Shown here piece by piece: positions 12,770 through 24,289 of a stretch of DNA of 64,000 bases. Positions within the stretch are counted from its first letter, which is position 1, and every line of letters begins with the position of its first letter. The notes beneath the pieces are model-generated. The model did not search any database. It was not told where the DNA came from and saw only the letters and a list, made by a program, of their open reading frames with translations. The translations under genes were made by a program, and so were the position numbers. Origin of the DNA: Pogostemon cablin (taxonomy: Eukaryota > Streptophyta > Magnoliopsida > Lamiales > Lamiaceae). Location of the stretch: positions 3,450,355-3,514,354 of the forward strand of contig CM042970.1 of assembly GCA_023678885.1 (NCBI GenBank), written 5' to 3'.

Positions 12770-13110
12770 GCCATCGCTCAAGCCATTATTGCCTTATTGG
12801 GTTCCTAAATTCGTTCGCAAAGGAAGATCTCGCCGTTGTCGGTTGCTGCCGCTCGCGATTTTCAGATGCCGGAGCTTGCTCTGGATTTTGGCTTCCAACA
12901 GATCTCCAACCACCCATGTTCGTATCTTTTGGCTATTGCGATTTGTTTTCTCCGAATTCTTCAGAACTATGGGCGGCTTGTTGTGTCAAATCGGCTACCG
13001 GATTCCGTCCTGGATTCTGCTTCGTGGCTGCCGCTTTTGGTTGTCACCGATGCCCGGACTTCCGCTGCCAATTATAAGATCCACCTCTAATTCCCGCGGT
13101 CAGGTCAGTT
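12770..13110 (+). other. GC-richer exon-like block upstream of the F-box relic
   Basis: This block has a higher GC content than its surroundings and ends at CGCGGTCAG followed by GTCAGT, which resembles a splice donor. Two overlapping frames stay open, but neither gives a recognisable protein. One contains ISNHPCSYLL and RLPDSVLDS, only faintly like an F-box start. It may be the decayed first exon of the F-box/LRR gene, or a non-coding exon. Confidence 0.35.
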
Positions 13111-13275
13111 ATTCCTCTTTTTGATTAATTAATTAATTCCATAATTTTTTCCCTAATCGATTTTATTGAGGTGGGATGAATCTGGGGATGTTTCTAGTTT
13201 TTGGGGGGTTTTGGGGGTGAGAAATGCATGTTTTAGCTACTTTGAAATTGAATGATTTCAACTGTGAGGCGATAG

Positions 13276-13978
13276 TTGTCGATGATTACAGTCTCTTCTT
13301 CTGGAATCCTTTCAACTGACACAAAGTTGAACTATGCAGGTATGGTCGACAGGGTACTTGCTATCCGCACTGCAAAGCATTTAGAGGAGTTTTATCTTCA
13401 CTTCGGGTATGATCAATTCTATGCTTCCCATGTTGATGTCTGGCTTGAGTTTGCCTCTACAAGTAAGGCCAAAATTATAGCTTTGGAGATACCCAGGGCA
13501 TATGAACATAGATACTAAGAAAAATAAATATACACTCCTGAAGATGTTGTATTTCAATTCATCCTTGGTACAGTTATTTTGGGGATATTGCGTGGTTGCT
13601 CCTCAGACAAGAATCCAATGGAAATCTCTGATTTATTTAGAGTTTTATTGGTTGGAGGTTCATGTGCTTGAAAATATATTGTCAGAATGTCCTGTTTTGA
13701 GTAGTCTTGGTTTAAAGCATTGTTGAGGCTTTGATTGTTAGAATATTAACCCTCCATCTCTTGATAAAATTGAGTTGTGGGAGTTAACCCCTTCTTTGCT
13801 GGAAATCTCAGCACCCAATTTATGCTATTTGCACTTCTTTGTGCTTATTACAAAACAAAAGTTGCAGCTGACGAATATGTCATCTTTGTTGAAAGTCTCG
13901 ATTTATTTAGGGAAGGTAAATTTGGTAGGTATATATTGGATTTAGGGAAGGTGGCGTGGGAAAACCTGGGTGGTTGAA
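13276..13978 (+). pseudogene. F-box/LRR-like protein gene relic
   Basis: Three frames carry consecutive pieces of the LRR part of a plant F-box/FBD-type protein. At 13276-13500 the reading is VDRVLAIRTAKHLEEFYLHF and WLEFASTSKAKIIALEIP. At 13535-13726 it is LYFNSSLVQLFWGYC and LENILSECPVLSSLGLKHC. At about 13790-13950 it is LLEISAPNLCYLHF and KLQLTNMSSLLKVSIYLGK. Stops after KHC and DC and the frame changes break the chain. No intact F-box was found upstream. F-box/LRR proteins are substrate receptors of SCF ubiquitin ligases, but this copy should not make one. Unannotated introns could explain some frame changes, yet in-frame stops remain. Confidence 0.75.
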
Positions 13979-14287
13979 TGATGACTGCATTTTTGGGGCA
14001 TTTGAGGGTGGGAATGCTAGGAGGATGGTAGCATCACAAAAGTTTTTTTCTTACGATTTCGCTTTTTCTGTATATGATCTGCATTGATTTCGTTTCTTCG
14101 TGTGGATAATTGCTAGAGATGTATTTTGATTCATTATATTGATTAGATTATCTGTTTTTTTTTATTTATTACTCCGCCCATGTACCTTAATATTTTCCTC
14201 TTATGCAAACTCTCTATTCTCTCTCAATATGTGCATGTGGAATTAGTGAAATACTGATAATTAGTTACTTTTCATTGGATTTTTTTA

Positions 14288-14455
14288 GGCAAAAGTTCCT
14301 GCGTCCCCGGGGCATGGGGACACGGTCTGTGTCCTCATGTGAACACAACTCTTCTCATCCATATTCTATTTAAACCTATGTATTGTTAGGGAGCTTAAAT
14401 TGTAAAGGGGCACGGATCTAAATTCGTGTGCCCGGGCGCACAAGAGACTCACTCT
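14288..14455 (+). repeat. Dispersed repeat, copy 4
   Basis: It begins GGCAAAAGTTCCTGCGTCCC and ends GGGCGCACAAGAGACTCACT, matching 11719-11875 throughout. The inner part carries a CCCGGGCGCAC word. Confidence 0.7.
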
Positions 14456-14559
14456 TTTTTTTATTATTGTCGTAGCTTGCTTTATATTAGCCTCGCATTT
14501 CAGGATCAAGTGTAAGATATATGTGTGGAGAAAAAATTTGAAAAAAAAAGAGGTGCAAA

Positions 14560-14722
14560 AACAAAATGCATAGAAAAATGTGTAAAATAAAATATGCAAA
14601 AAAAATTTGCAAAACAAAATGTGCAAAACTAAATTGTGCAGAAATAAAATATGCAAAACTAAATTGTGTAAAACAAAATGTGCAAAATAAAATTGTACAA
14701 AACAAAATGTGCAAATACATAG
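14560..14722. repeat. Minisatellite of AAAATGTGCAAAACTAAATT units
   Basis: About eight degenerate units of 17-19 bases follow the pattern AAAATRTGCAAAACWAAAT. Long open frames on both strands here come from the repeat, which lacks stop codons, and not from a gene. Confidence 0.8.
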
Positions 14723-15345
14723 GGGTATTTATGGTATCACAATTTATTTTGTGTAATTATGAGTATTAGTTCTTTGAGTCATGTAGTTTATAGCAATTAT
14801 GCATTATTTCATGTATCTCGTAAGTGACTCATATTATATAGGTAGTGTATGCTAATTGTAATTAAAATATGCACTTTTAAAATATGATAAATAATTAATT
14901 AAAGTATATTTTTAAAGTGTTATATATTTTAATGCTCAATAACTATATTTTACGTATATAATAATTACTCATATTTTAATAATTAGTTGACTTATTACAC
15001 ATTTTGTTTTACAAGGGAGTTTCTCTTTTATGTACTCCAATAACCTAAAAATATAAAATTATTCATAAAAGTCAATAAAAATGAAAATGTAACTTTTTTT
15101 TAAAAAAAATAATGTAAAACAGTAAAGTTGAAGAGAGTTTGAGGTAATTAATTAAGAAAGTTGAAACGATTAGTATGTGGGGCAGATTTGTGTGAGACAG
15201 TTATACGGTGAGACCATAATTAGTTATAACTCTTATTAGGAGTGTCATCATTTTTTTTAAATGTTATCACTTTTATTCCTATTATAAATTAATTATAAAG
15301 TAAATTTATTAATTTTTATTCATATTATAAATTGATTATGAAATA

Positions 15346-15954
15346 CTTCATCCGTCATTCTAAATCTATCCATTTTACTATGTTGAATTGTCCACCCTTA
15401 ATTTATTCATTTCCTTTTTTAGATTATGGGACATACACCATCCACTAATATCAATAAAATATGGGTCTCACACCCTTCACTAATACAACTACATACTATA
15501 CATAAAATAATACTCATTCCGTCCCACGTATTTTTACTCACTTTCTATTTTGAGGTGTCCAATGTATTTTTACCTATTCCATAAATGGTAAAAATACACT
15601 CTAAATCTTACCTACTTTTTACCCACTTTCCATTTTGAGGTGTGCTATGTATTTTTACCCATTCCATAAATGGTAAAAATACACTATAAATCTTACATAA
15701 TTTTTACACTTTAATCATCAATTCCAACAACTTTATTTACACTTTATTATCATTCGCAACAACTTTATTTACTATTTCTCTCAAAATTACCAATTTATCC
15801 ATACTTTTTCTTACATTATAGTATATTAAAAAAATAACACTTCTTAATTTTCGTGCCCATATAAACGGGTAAAAATATCCGGAACAGAGAGAGTAATACT
15901 CCTTAATCCTGTAAAAAGCAAATGAATACTATATTGAAGATGGACAGAGGAAGA
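15346..15954. mobile_element. Outer Stowaway-like MITE interrupted by another
   Basis: The left end is CTTCATCCGTCATTCTAAAT and the right end AAGATGGACAGAGGAAG. The halves are split by the element at 15513-15893. Removing that insert leaves about 230 bp, the usual size for the family here. Confidence 0.65.
15513..15893. mobile_element. Inner (nested) Stowaway-like MITE with an internal duplication
   Basis: The ends are CTCATTCCGTCCCACG and CCGGAACAGAGAGAG, flanked by TA. Inside, a block with TTTTGAGGTGT, ATTCCATAAATGGTAAAAAT and AAATCTTAC occurs twice in tandem (about 15549-15617 and 15641-15700). This explains its larger size. Confidence 0.7.
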
Positions 15955-16236
15955 AATAATTTACTATAATATTCTCTATTTTACTATTTTGATTGTTCAC
16001 TCGTATTAATTTTTCCCTTTACTATAAAAAACCCACCCTTATCAACCACTCACTAATAATACAATTACCAACTTTATATAATAAAATAATACTCCATAAT
16101 TCACATTAATAAAACAAAGACAAAGACTTGTGTACAACCTCCAATTGGTACAACCCCCGGTACAACCTCATTCCTTCACATTCAATGTGTGTTTTCTTCT
16201 TCTTTTTTTTTTCATTTTTTTATTTTTTATTTATTT

Positions 16237-16425
16237 AATTTTAGGGATATAATTGTAATTTTACCCTTGTGGCTTAGAGTATAATTTATCCCCTAGGGTT
16301 TAGGGTATAATTGTAATTTTACCCTTGTGGTTTAGGGTATAATATATCCCTAGGTTTTAGGGTATAATTTATCCTTAGAGTTTATGATATAATTTATCCT
16401 TAGAATTTAGGGTATAATAGTCATT
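16237..16425. repeat. Degenerate tandem repeat of TTTAGGGTATAAT
   Basis: About six units share TTTAGGGTATAATTGTAATT or the shorter GGGTATAATTTATCC. The TTTAGGG core is telomere-like, but the units are too long and varied to be telomeric. It lies about 100-300 bases upstream of the FPGS 5' leader, so an influence on that promoter is possible but unproven. Confidence 0.65.
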
Positions 16426-16523
16426 TAAATAAAATAATAAAATAAAAAATAATATTAATAAAGAAGAAAGAATTAATTAAAATGATTGGAGACCAAGTAC
16501 CCTAATCCCTCCCTAAAACAAAT

Positions 16524-16767
16524 ATGTACCTTACAAATCATTATCACTTTTTATCAATAGATTTGCGAAACGAAGTCCAGGTGCAGTTGCGGGGCAGGGG
16601 CTGGGTTTTAAACTTAAAAGAGCAACCCAATCTCCTCGTCATCTCGTTGGACTCACCAACCGCCACTGCGCACCTTAGATTATACACTTTCCCACCATCT
16701 CTCTCGCTCTTCAATCTGGGGAGCAAACAGCCATTATCGCAACGCTAACATCCATCGCAAACTTGAG
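16524..16767 (+). other. Probable 5' UTR exon of FPGS
   Basis: The stretch ends in CTTGAG followed by GTACTT, a plausible splice donor. Joining it to the acceptor TTTCAG before 17348 puts a TGA stop in the FPGS frame just before the junction. It therefore cannot extend the protein and is best read as leader. The short ORF inside it is not protein-like. Confidence 0.45.
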
Positions 16768-17375
16768 GTACTTCGTCTGTGCATCTCTCCCATATTCTCC
16801 CACTCACACCAACTTATTTTTTTTATTTTTTATTTTTTATTTTTTAAATACAAGAATCTTTTCCCTTTCCCTCATCCACAAACAAACTGTATACAACCAA
16901 GAACTCAATAACCTAAACTTTTCTGATTTTACAATCGCCACAACTAGCTCTTCTCTCGCTTCCATAACGTAATCGACTTCTCATTATGTCGGAATAGAAC
17001 TTCACGACTACAGAAAGTTGCGTCGAATCAATAACTAACTTCCAAAGCTCTGAAGTCCAAAATGTAAACTGGGTTTAGGGAAATAATTCGCATAGACCCA
17101 CCTCTGTAATACAGAAATCGGATTGAATCTAATCCCTCATCTGAAAAAAACACGACGTTAAAACATGGTCAATTGGTCGTACTTAGGTTTTATGTTAACA
17201 ATTGGCTTAGCTGTTAGATTCGACGTTTTCTGTTTGTGTATGTCTATGTGCGTTGTTTTGTTTGTGTTTATGTATATATGCATATAAATTAATTATACCA
17301 TTAATCTTTTTGTTTGTGAATCTAATTATCTTTAGAATTTCAGGCAGTGAGAATATACTTGTTGAATCAGAAGAA

Positions 17376-20300
17376 ATGTCGCAAGGTAAATCCACTTAAT
17401 ATCAATCCAAAATGACCATGTTGTTGCTACTGTGTCATGTTCATTTGAAGTTGTTTTTGATCTTGTATGTTATAAAGGTGGAAATGGATCGGAAAATACT
17501 CTGCTCTCTCCGTATGATGAGGCAATGGAGGCCTTGTCTTCACTGATAACCAAGCGCACTCGTGCAGATAAAAGTAATTCTGGGGATCGCTTTGAGTTAA
17601 TGTTTGATTATGTTAAGGTATCTCCACTTCCACTTGCTATATGCCTATTTAAAGATGATTCCTTGATTTCCTCAAAAAAAAAAAAATTAAAAAAAATCAT
17701 GATTCTATGAAGAACATTTACATTTCATGTATTCGCTTATTCTGAGTAATGAGTTTTCTTTTCTGATGAGATGTAGATGCTGGATTTAGAGGAGTCTATT
17801 AAAAAGATGAAGATTATTCATGTGGCAGGTACCAAGGGAAAGGTGAGCGATCAAATTAGATTACTGTCTTGAGTTTCATGGTTTCTTGGATGGTGACAAA
17901 TTTTCATGGCCTGTTCATGGAACTTCTGGGTTGACTCAATATTGAACTCACTTCTGAAAACTCATTTTGGAATGGGATTGATACTCATATAGCTTTATTT
18001 GTGTACTGCAATATGAAGGGGTCAACTTGCAGTTTCACAGAATCTATTTTGCGTAATTGTGGCTTCCGTACTGGACTTTTCACATCTCCTCACCTCATTG
18101 ATGTTCGAGAAAGATTTAGGCTGGATGGGTATGTGGTTACAGATGGCATGCTTACCTTTTAACGCGTATTAGATGAACATTCACCTTTTTGCCTAGTTGC
18201 AATATTACTTTGAGGTAGTTCCTTCGTATGAAAGAGGTGCAAATGAAATTGACAATTTTATTTTAGTCTTCCTTCCTTTCTCTCTTTCTATTTATTCCTT
18301 CTTCTTTCATGTTTCAGTTTAGATATCTCTGAAGAGAAGTTCTTGGAATACTTTTGGTGGTGTTGGGATCGATTGAAGGCAAGTACACTTTTTGTCCTAT
18401 ATAGTTCAGATTTTTTTTTTGTTTTTGAAACTCTAACCCTGCTAGCCTTTTTGTTTTACATCTAGCCTATTATTTCAACTCCTCACACTACATATTATAT
18501 GAAGAATGCTTTGCCTACTTAATCTTTAAATCTCTACTAAGTACCTTATGCAAATGTCATGTCTTTATCTAATATGTTAGTTCCAGCATCTTATTTATGC
18601 ATCATCTGTCGAGGGATGCAAGTTCTCTGAGTCAAGTGTTTCAAATAATGGGAGTCTGTTAGGGGACATATGTATGAAATCTGTGAGATAGTTTTAACCT
18701 AACAAATTTTTGGCTTTAGTACTGATATTAGCTATTACAGATTATCAACTGGAGTTAATATTAAATATATATCCTTTTAAATTGGTGAAAGGGTTGGATA
18801 ATCCATGGTTCAGATCTGATAACTTAATTTACTGTATGTAGTTTGCAACTTTTGAAGATTAATATCCATGTCCAGTTCTAGATGGGGTATTGCTATGCTT
18901 CTTGTGGTATTGATTGTGCTATGCTATTCCTTCTTCTAAATGATATTGTCTTTGCCATGTAGGAAAGAACCTCTGATGAGGTACCTATACCAACATATTT
19001 TCGATTTCTTGCGTTGCTTGCCTTCAAAATATTCGCAGCTGAGCAGGTACCTTTTGAGCTCTACTATACATTATCATTCGAGAGATTATATCCTTATTTT
19101 GACATTTTTGGGCTCAGGTGGATGTAGCCATTTTGGAAGTTGGTTTAGGTGGAAAATTTGATGCTACTAATGTGGTATGCATCAGATACTCATCTGAAAT
19201 TATCTCAGCTGTTACTCAATCTTAATTAATCTGTGTTAATTGTTGTTGGTTCTCCAACATAATGATGATTGTTATTTTTTCCAGGTTGAGAATCCCGTTG
19301 TCTGTGGCGTAGCTTCTCTCGGGTATGACCACATGGAAATTCTTGGTTAGTGCTTTCTCTTTATGACGGTTTTTTCAAGAGAGAGTCTCCCGTGAAACAG
19401 GGTTCACGTAAAAACCCTCCTTATTTGGTTTTGTTACATTGATTGGATACCGTGGGCAGGAAATACACTTGGACAAATTGCTGGGGAGAAGGCCGGAATA
19501 TTCAAGGTTTGGCACTGATACTATCAATGCCGTGTACAGTAATTTGAAATTGTTTCTTGCAATGGAAGAATGATTCATTATTTTTTCCTGCTTTTGTTTT
19601 CCTTTATCAGCATGGTGTTCCAGCTTTTACTGTACCACAACCTGAAGAAGCGATGAGTGTTCTTGAACAGAAGGCTTCAGAGCTGGATGTGAGTTCATTT
19701 ATTTGTAGACTGCTACATTGCAGTTGTGATTTTTTGAGAGCGTTTAGCTATTACGTTTATCATCGAGCAACTTGTTTGGGGTTTTGATACTTTACCTGAG
19801 ATATTTAGTTCCAGGAACTATTGTCGGGTTATTGAGGCATTCACTGGATATGTGCGTGTTTGATTTTTCCTTGTAACCTCTGAGCTAAGTGTGAGACAAA
19901 TAAAATTTAGAGAGTAAAGTCAATACATAAATAATTAATGCTACAGGTAAATCTTCAAGTGGCTGCTCCTTTGGATCCTTGCCTACTGAGTGGCCTGCAT
20001 CTTGGGCTTGAAGGCGACCATCAGTACTTAAATGCAGGCCTTGCAATTGCACTATGCTCAACTTGGCTTCAGAGGACTGGTCATGTTGGAATCAATTACT
20101 TAAACCAGACCGTAAGCTCTATTAAATAGGCTTTAAGTTTGGTCAATTTCTCTATATGCTCAACCATTTTTTCTTTTTTGATGTGGAAGTAGACCTCTCT
20201 CCCTGAGGAATTCATTAAAGGGCTTGCAGCCACTTCTTTGCAAGGACGTGCTCAGATCGTCCCTGATCAGTTCATTGAGAGTGAGAGCCCTGGGGATCTT

Positions 20301-22795
20301 GTTTTCTACTTGGATGGTGCACACAGTCCAGAAAGTATGGAAGTATGTGCAAAATGGTTTTGCCTAGCAACCAGAGAGGATTATAATTCTCCATATAAAA
20401 ACAAGACTTCAAGTGACAGTAAAAGATCAAATGAATCAGAAATCGGCAGATTAGTCAGAAAAAATCCTACTCAGGTAAAACTTGGAACAAACTGACTAGT
20501 CAGAGAAGATTATTCTCTTGTTAGCTAATTATGTTGTTAAGTAGGATATACTATGTATATATGTTGTAGAAAATATTAGGCCAGGTTGTACAAGAGGTGC
20601 ATACCCCAGAGCCCTTGCGCCTTTGTGCACCTCTCGCCTCTAACAACTACGCTGACAATCTAGGTCTCTTCAGATGGTTTTTAGACACTAATGTTTAGTT
20701 AAATTTCTGTTTCTAATCTCATTATAAACTTTTTCTTCATATGGGTTCTTCAATAATGGATACTAATGACTACAAATGTGGCAAACGTGCAGATTCTGTT
20801 GTTCAATTGTATGTCTGTAAGAGACCCTCAGTTGCTTCTTCCACGCTTAGTGCATGCTTGTGCTAGTCATGGTAAATATCAAGTTTTCCATATCTTTTGT
20901 GCATGATGAATTAATAGATGAGGAAAGACACTAATTTTGAACTATTTATTTCATTTGATTTCTTCAGAGAATACAACATGGTTAGATTATTAAATTAGAT
21001 TTAATTCCACATGGGTTTCAGAACACCAAATCCCAAACAAATAATTATATGGATGAAGAAGAAAACACCAATTTAATTCAAAAACTGCATCCATTGTTTC
21101 AGGAGTTCACTTTAAGAAGGCTTTATTTGTTCCAAACACATCGGTATATAACAAGGTGGGTACTGCCTCACATTCACCTGCGTCTGATGCTCAAGTTGAT
21201 GTGTCATGGCAGATGACTCTTCAAAGAGTATGGGAAAGCCTCATTCTTGGAGAAAAAGGTAATTTTGCCTCATGACTAGGCATTGCGATTTTCCATTCAT
21301 TTAAATCCAACTTTTCCATGATAATGAAGCACTAAAAAGTCTCTGCATTTCCTTGTCAAAAAAAAAAGAAAAAAGAAAAAAGAAGTCTCTGCATTTCAGC
21401 TCTTTTTGTGTCACTTTTCATGGTTGAGTTTATATTGTTACACTCATCTTTGTCAGCAATACTCTTCTTCCTAGTTGCTCAGCTAAAGTTTGAAATAAGG
21501 TTCTGCTTCTTTACCTGAGAACTATGAATTATGGGCAAGGGTTTAACACGATAACTGATGAGACTATATAAACGTACCATTTCACAAAATGTTGTATACA
21601 GCAAGGTTAATGCAGTTGTGAGGAATTCGATGCTCTAATGTAATTTGGAGTGGAATAAATAAATAAATTAGGCAAGGTTGAGCAGGTGCCATATGACCGT
21701 ATTGGGTCATGGATTCATGGGTCAAACCAAAAAGGGAATCAATAACATATATGGGGTCCAAGAAGCATTACATAACTTGTTGAACCAGAAGTAAACTATA
21801 AATATACGCAGTTCTCATGAGAGATTTTGTATATGGAGTTAATCACTTTATATGGCCAAGGGTGGTGCTGCTGATGCATTTTAAATCATACGGAGAAATA
21901 CTTCTGCTTTATTCTTGGGTAGCATCATCAGCTTGTATGGATAATGTGGGAGATGTCTCTATTTTTCCCCTGGGAAATCTTTAGAATTCCCATTTAGCTT
22001 TCTCTACTATTATAATCAAATGAAATGTGAATACTGAATAGCCCATGCTCCTCTCGTAGAAAGAACTGGGCTTTCCAGTTCTGTCAGTGCTTGAAATAAT
22101 TTTGTCTTCATAATATTATATCTCTAGAGTCAACAATTTAATATGAGGAACTGTTGATTTCCTGCTGTTACTTTTCTGTTTTCTATAAAGGTATGTTCTG
22201 TAGAGGTACTCCAAATATGCCTACGAATACTAATCACACTGTTTTAGATATTACAGGTAGAGATCAAAGGAATGCAGATTTAACTTGTGAAGCAGTCAAT
22301 GATGATGCTGAGAAAGGTCCTCATGGTAATGAGGACAGCACAGTTTTTACTTCACTCCCACTAGCTATTAATTGGCTAAGGGACACTGTCCGAAAGAACC
22401 AATCTGTTCGATATCAGGTAATTTAAAAATTCTGCCTAATCTGGACGTATTGAGCTTTTACACATCTGCGAAAAGCATCCATTTCATTATGTGGTTTCAT
22501 TATGTAATGCACGGAGTAGCACTTCTCGTGATGTCATTAGAGAAGCACTAAAGTTCCCAGATGTCACCTTGTCACAACTTTTGCTCTTAACACTTCATTT
22601 GTTGCAGCTTCAAGAATTTTTAGAGAATAAGATGTTGAAGATTCTCTTTAGGCAACCTCGTTTTTGTGTTATTTTCCTTTCCATATTCGTAGTTATGTAG
22701 CTAACAAGCTTCTCTTCCTTGTGTCTCTCTACCAGGTCCTAGTGACAGGTTCTCTACATCTAGTAGGCGATGTACTGCGGTTAATCAAGAAGTAA
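17376..22795 (+). CDS. Folylpolyglutamate synthetase (DHFS-FPGS family)
   Basis: Sixteen coding exons are read: 17376-17385, 17478-17617, 17777-17842, 18019-18128, 18318-18378, 18963-19046, 19118-19174, 19285-19345, 19460-19506, 19611-19688, 19947-20111, 20193-20474, 20793-20871, 21103-21258, 22191-22417 and 22736-22795. All phases join, giving 560 residues. FPGS adds glutamates to folates using ATP. The ATP P-loop GTKGKGST is at residues 68-75, split by an intron. SPHLIDVRERFRLDG, EVGLGGKFDATN, and LDGAHSPES in the Mur-ligase-like C-terminal part follow. The protein ends TGSLHLVGDVLRLIKK. The start MSQGGNGS is chosen because a stop precedes it in the likely spliced leader, so no transit peptide is seen. 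A cytosolic or alternatively spliced form is possible. The fifth intron (18379-18962) starts with GC instead of GT. Confidence 0.95.
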
Positions 22796-23882
22796 CTTTG
22801 ATAGGATTGAGTCGGTGTTCTGTAAATTTAATTTTGTCCATTACCGCCGTCGTCGTGACTATGAAGGTAACAAACACAAGGGATCTTAACAGAGATTACA
22901 TTTTTTAACACAAAATCTGGCATCATGATGAACACTGGTGTTTCTTGCACCCGGACAAAGAATATTTTTATTTTTTCCTTGTGATATTTAGTAATGTAAT
23001 ACTTGATGCATTGGAAAGCATTTATATTTCATTATACACATCTCCCTCTTCCATATATGTGCGTGGTTGGAATATTTATGTTTATGATGATGAATTAATC
23101 CATATTAATTACGTTTTAAGTTTAATTGGAGCTATTCAACATTGCATTGCAAGGGAATACATTTCAAACCAGATATTAAGGCAGTAGTTTTTATAACTAT
23201 GTCCACTGAGATGAAAATTATCTTCTTGGATTTGTAATTCAACGTACCGTGTTACTCGGAGAAAAACAAAAGAAAAATGATAAAAATAAAGAGTTGGTCT
23301 CTTGTGAACCGATTAAAGAATTACTTTTCATGTACTAAAAAGTAATAATTGAAAATAGGGTTCATGTTTGAATTCGATTTATACAAGTGTTAGCATATAA
23401 GTATTTACTTACATTTGATAACTTGAACTACAAAATGATTAAAAATGTAAAATATTTATATTATTCAAAAGTTTGTTTTTATCGATTTAAGGCCTGAAAA
23501 ATGGATAAATTATCAATTTGGGACTTGAATTATTTTTTCTATCGATTATGGACCTGAATTATACAAAACTATTAATTTAGAGTTTGAATTCAGGTTTTGA
23601 AATAATAAAACAGGAGACAACATGTGATAAATTCAGTCCTAATTTAACATAATTCAAGTTCCTAATCAATTAAAAAAAATTCAGGTTTCGTATAGATAGT
23701 TTATCAATTTTCAAACTTTGGATTGAGAATATTTCTTAAAAGTAAAAGGAATATCCAATTCAGCCAGTTTTATGTGAAACTTTTATGGTCATCGTCTTTT
23801 TTTATTGTTCATTACCATTATACTTTTAAAATTTAAAATTAATACTAACCTCTTAGAATAAATATTAAACTCTTACAAAATA
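22796..23882. other. FPGS 3' flank and AT-rich intergenic DNA
   Basis: I see no gene. 23470-23720 contains several near-copies of GGACTTGAATTAT, TATCAATTTGGG and TATCGATT in both orientations, a degraded repeat. An open frame at 22945-23187 has no recognisable protein similarity. Confidence 0.5.
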
Positions 23883-24134
23883 CTCCCTCCGTCCCATGTT
23901 AAGGTGTACACTTTTCATTTTGGGTTGTCCCAAGTTAAGGTTTACATTTCCTATTCTCTCATGTTGGGCCACACAAAACAATTAATTATTCAATGTAGGC
24001 ATACACACAACACTAATACAACTACTCACTTTACATTAAATATTATTTCTCTCACCTTACTACACATTAAAATATTATATCTTTTAATCTCCTTGCAAAA
24101 AGCAAACGTTAACGTTAACGTGGAATGGAGGGAG
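23883..24134. mobile_element. Stowaway-like MITE
   Basis: The left end is CTCCCTCCGTCCCATGTTAA. The right end (GTTAACGTGGAATGGAGGGAG) is its near complement, and TA flanks both sides. It is 252 bp with clear TIRs and non-coding. Confidence 0.85.
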
Positions 24135-24289
24135 TAAGTCATAAATTACATAAAAGACAAAAAAAAATTCAAGAATATGAAATGGTTTTGCCTATAAATT
24201 AAGAGATTAATATAATTAACTATCACTAATTCTCAAAACAAAAACTCAGAATTAGAAAAGGAACTTTAATGTTGAAAAATAAAAAAAAA

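Noticed and set aside
14366..14769. Long overlapping open frames on both strands
   Set aside because: They come from the AAAATGTGC minisatellite, which lacks stops. The translations are low-complexity.
16524..16748. Transit peptide of FPGS
   Set aside because: The ORF stops at 16748. In the spliced frame a TGA lies just before the junction with the exon that contains the FPGS ATG.
22945..23187. Gene after FPGS
   Set aside because: The composition is AT-driven (rich in Ile, Tyr, Phe), with no similarity that I recognise.
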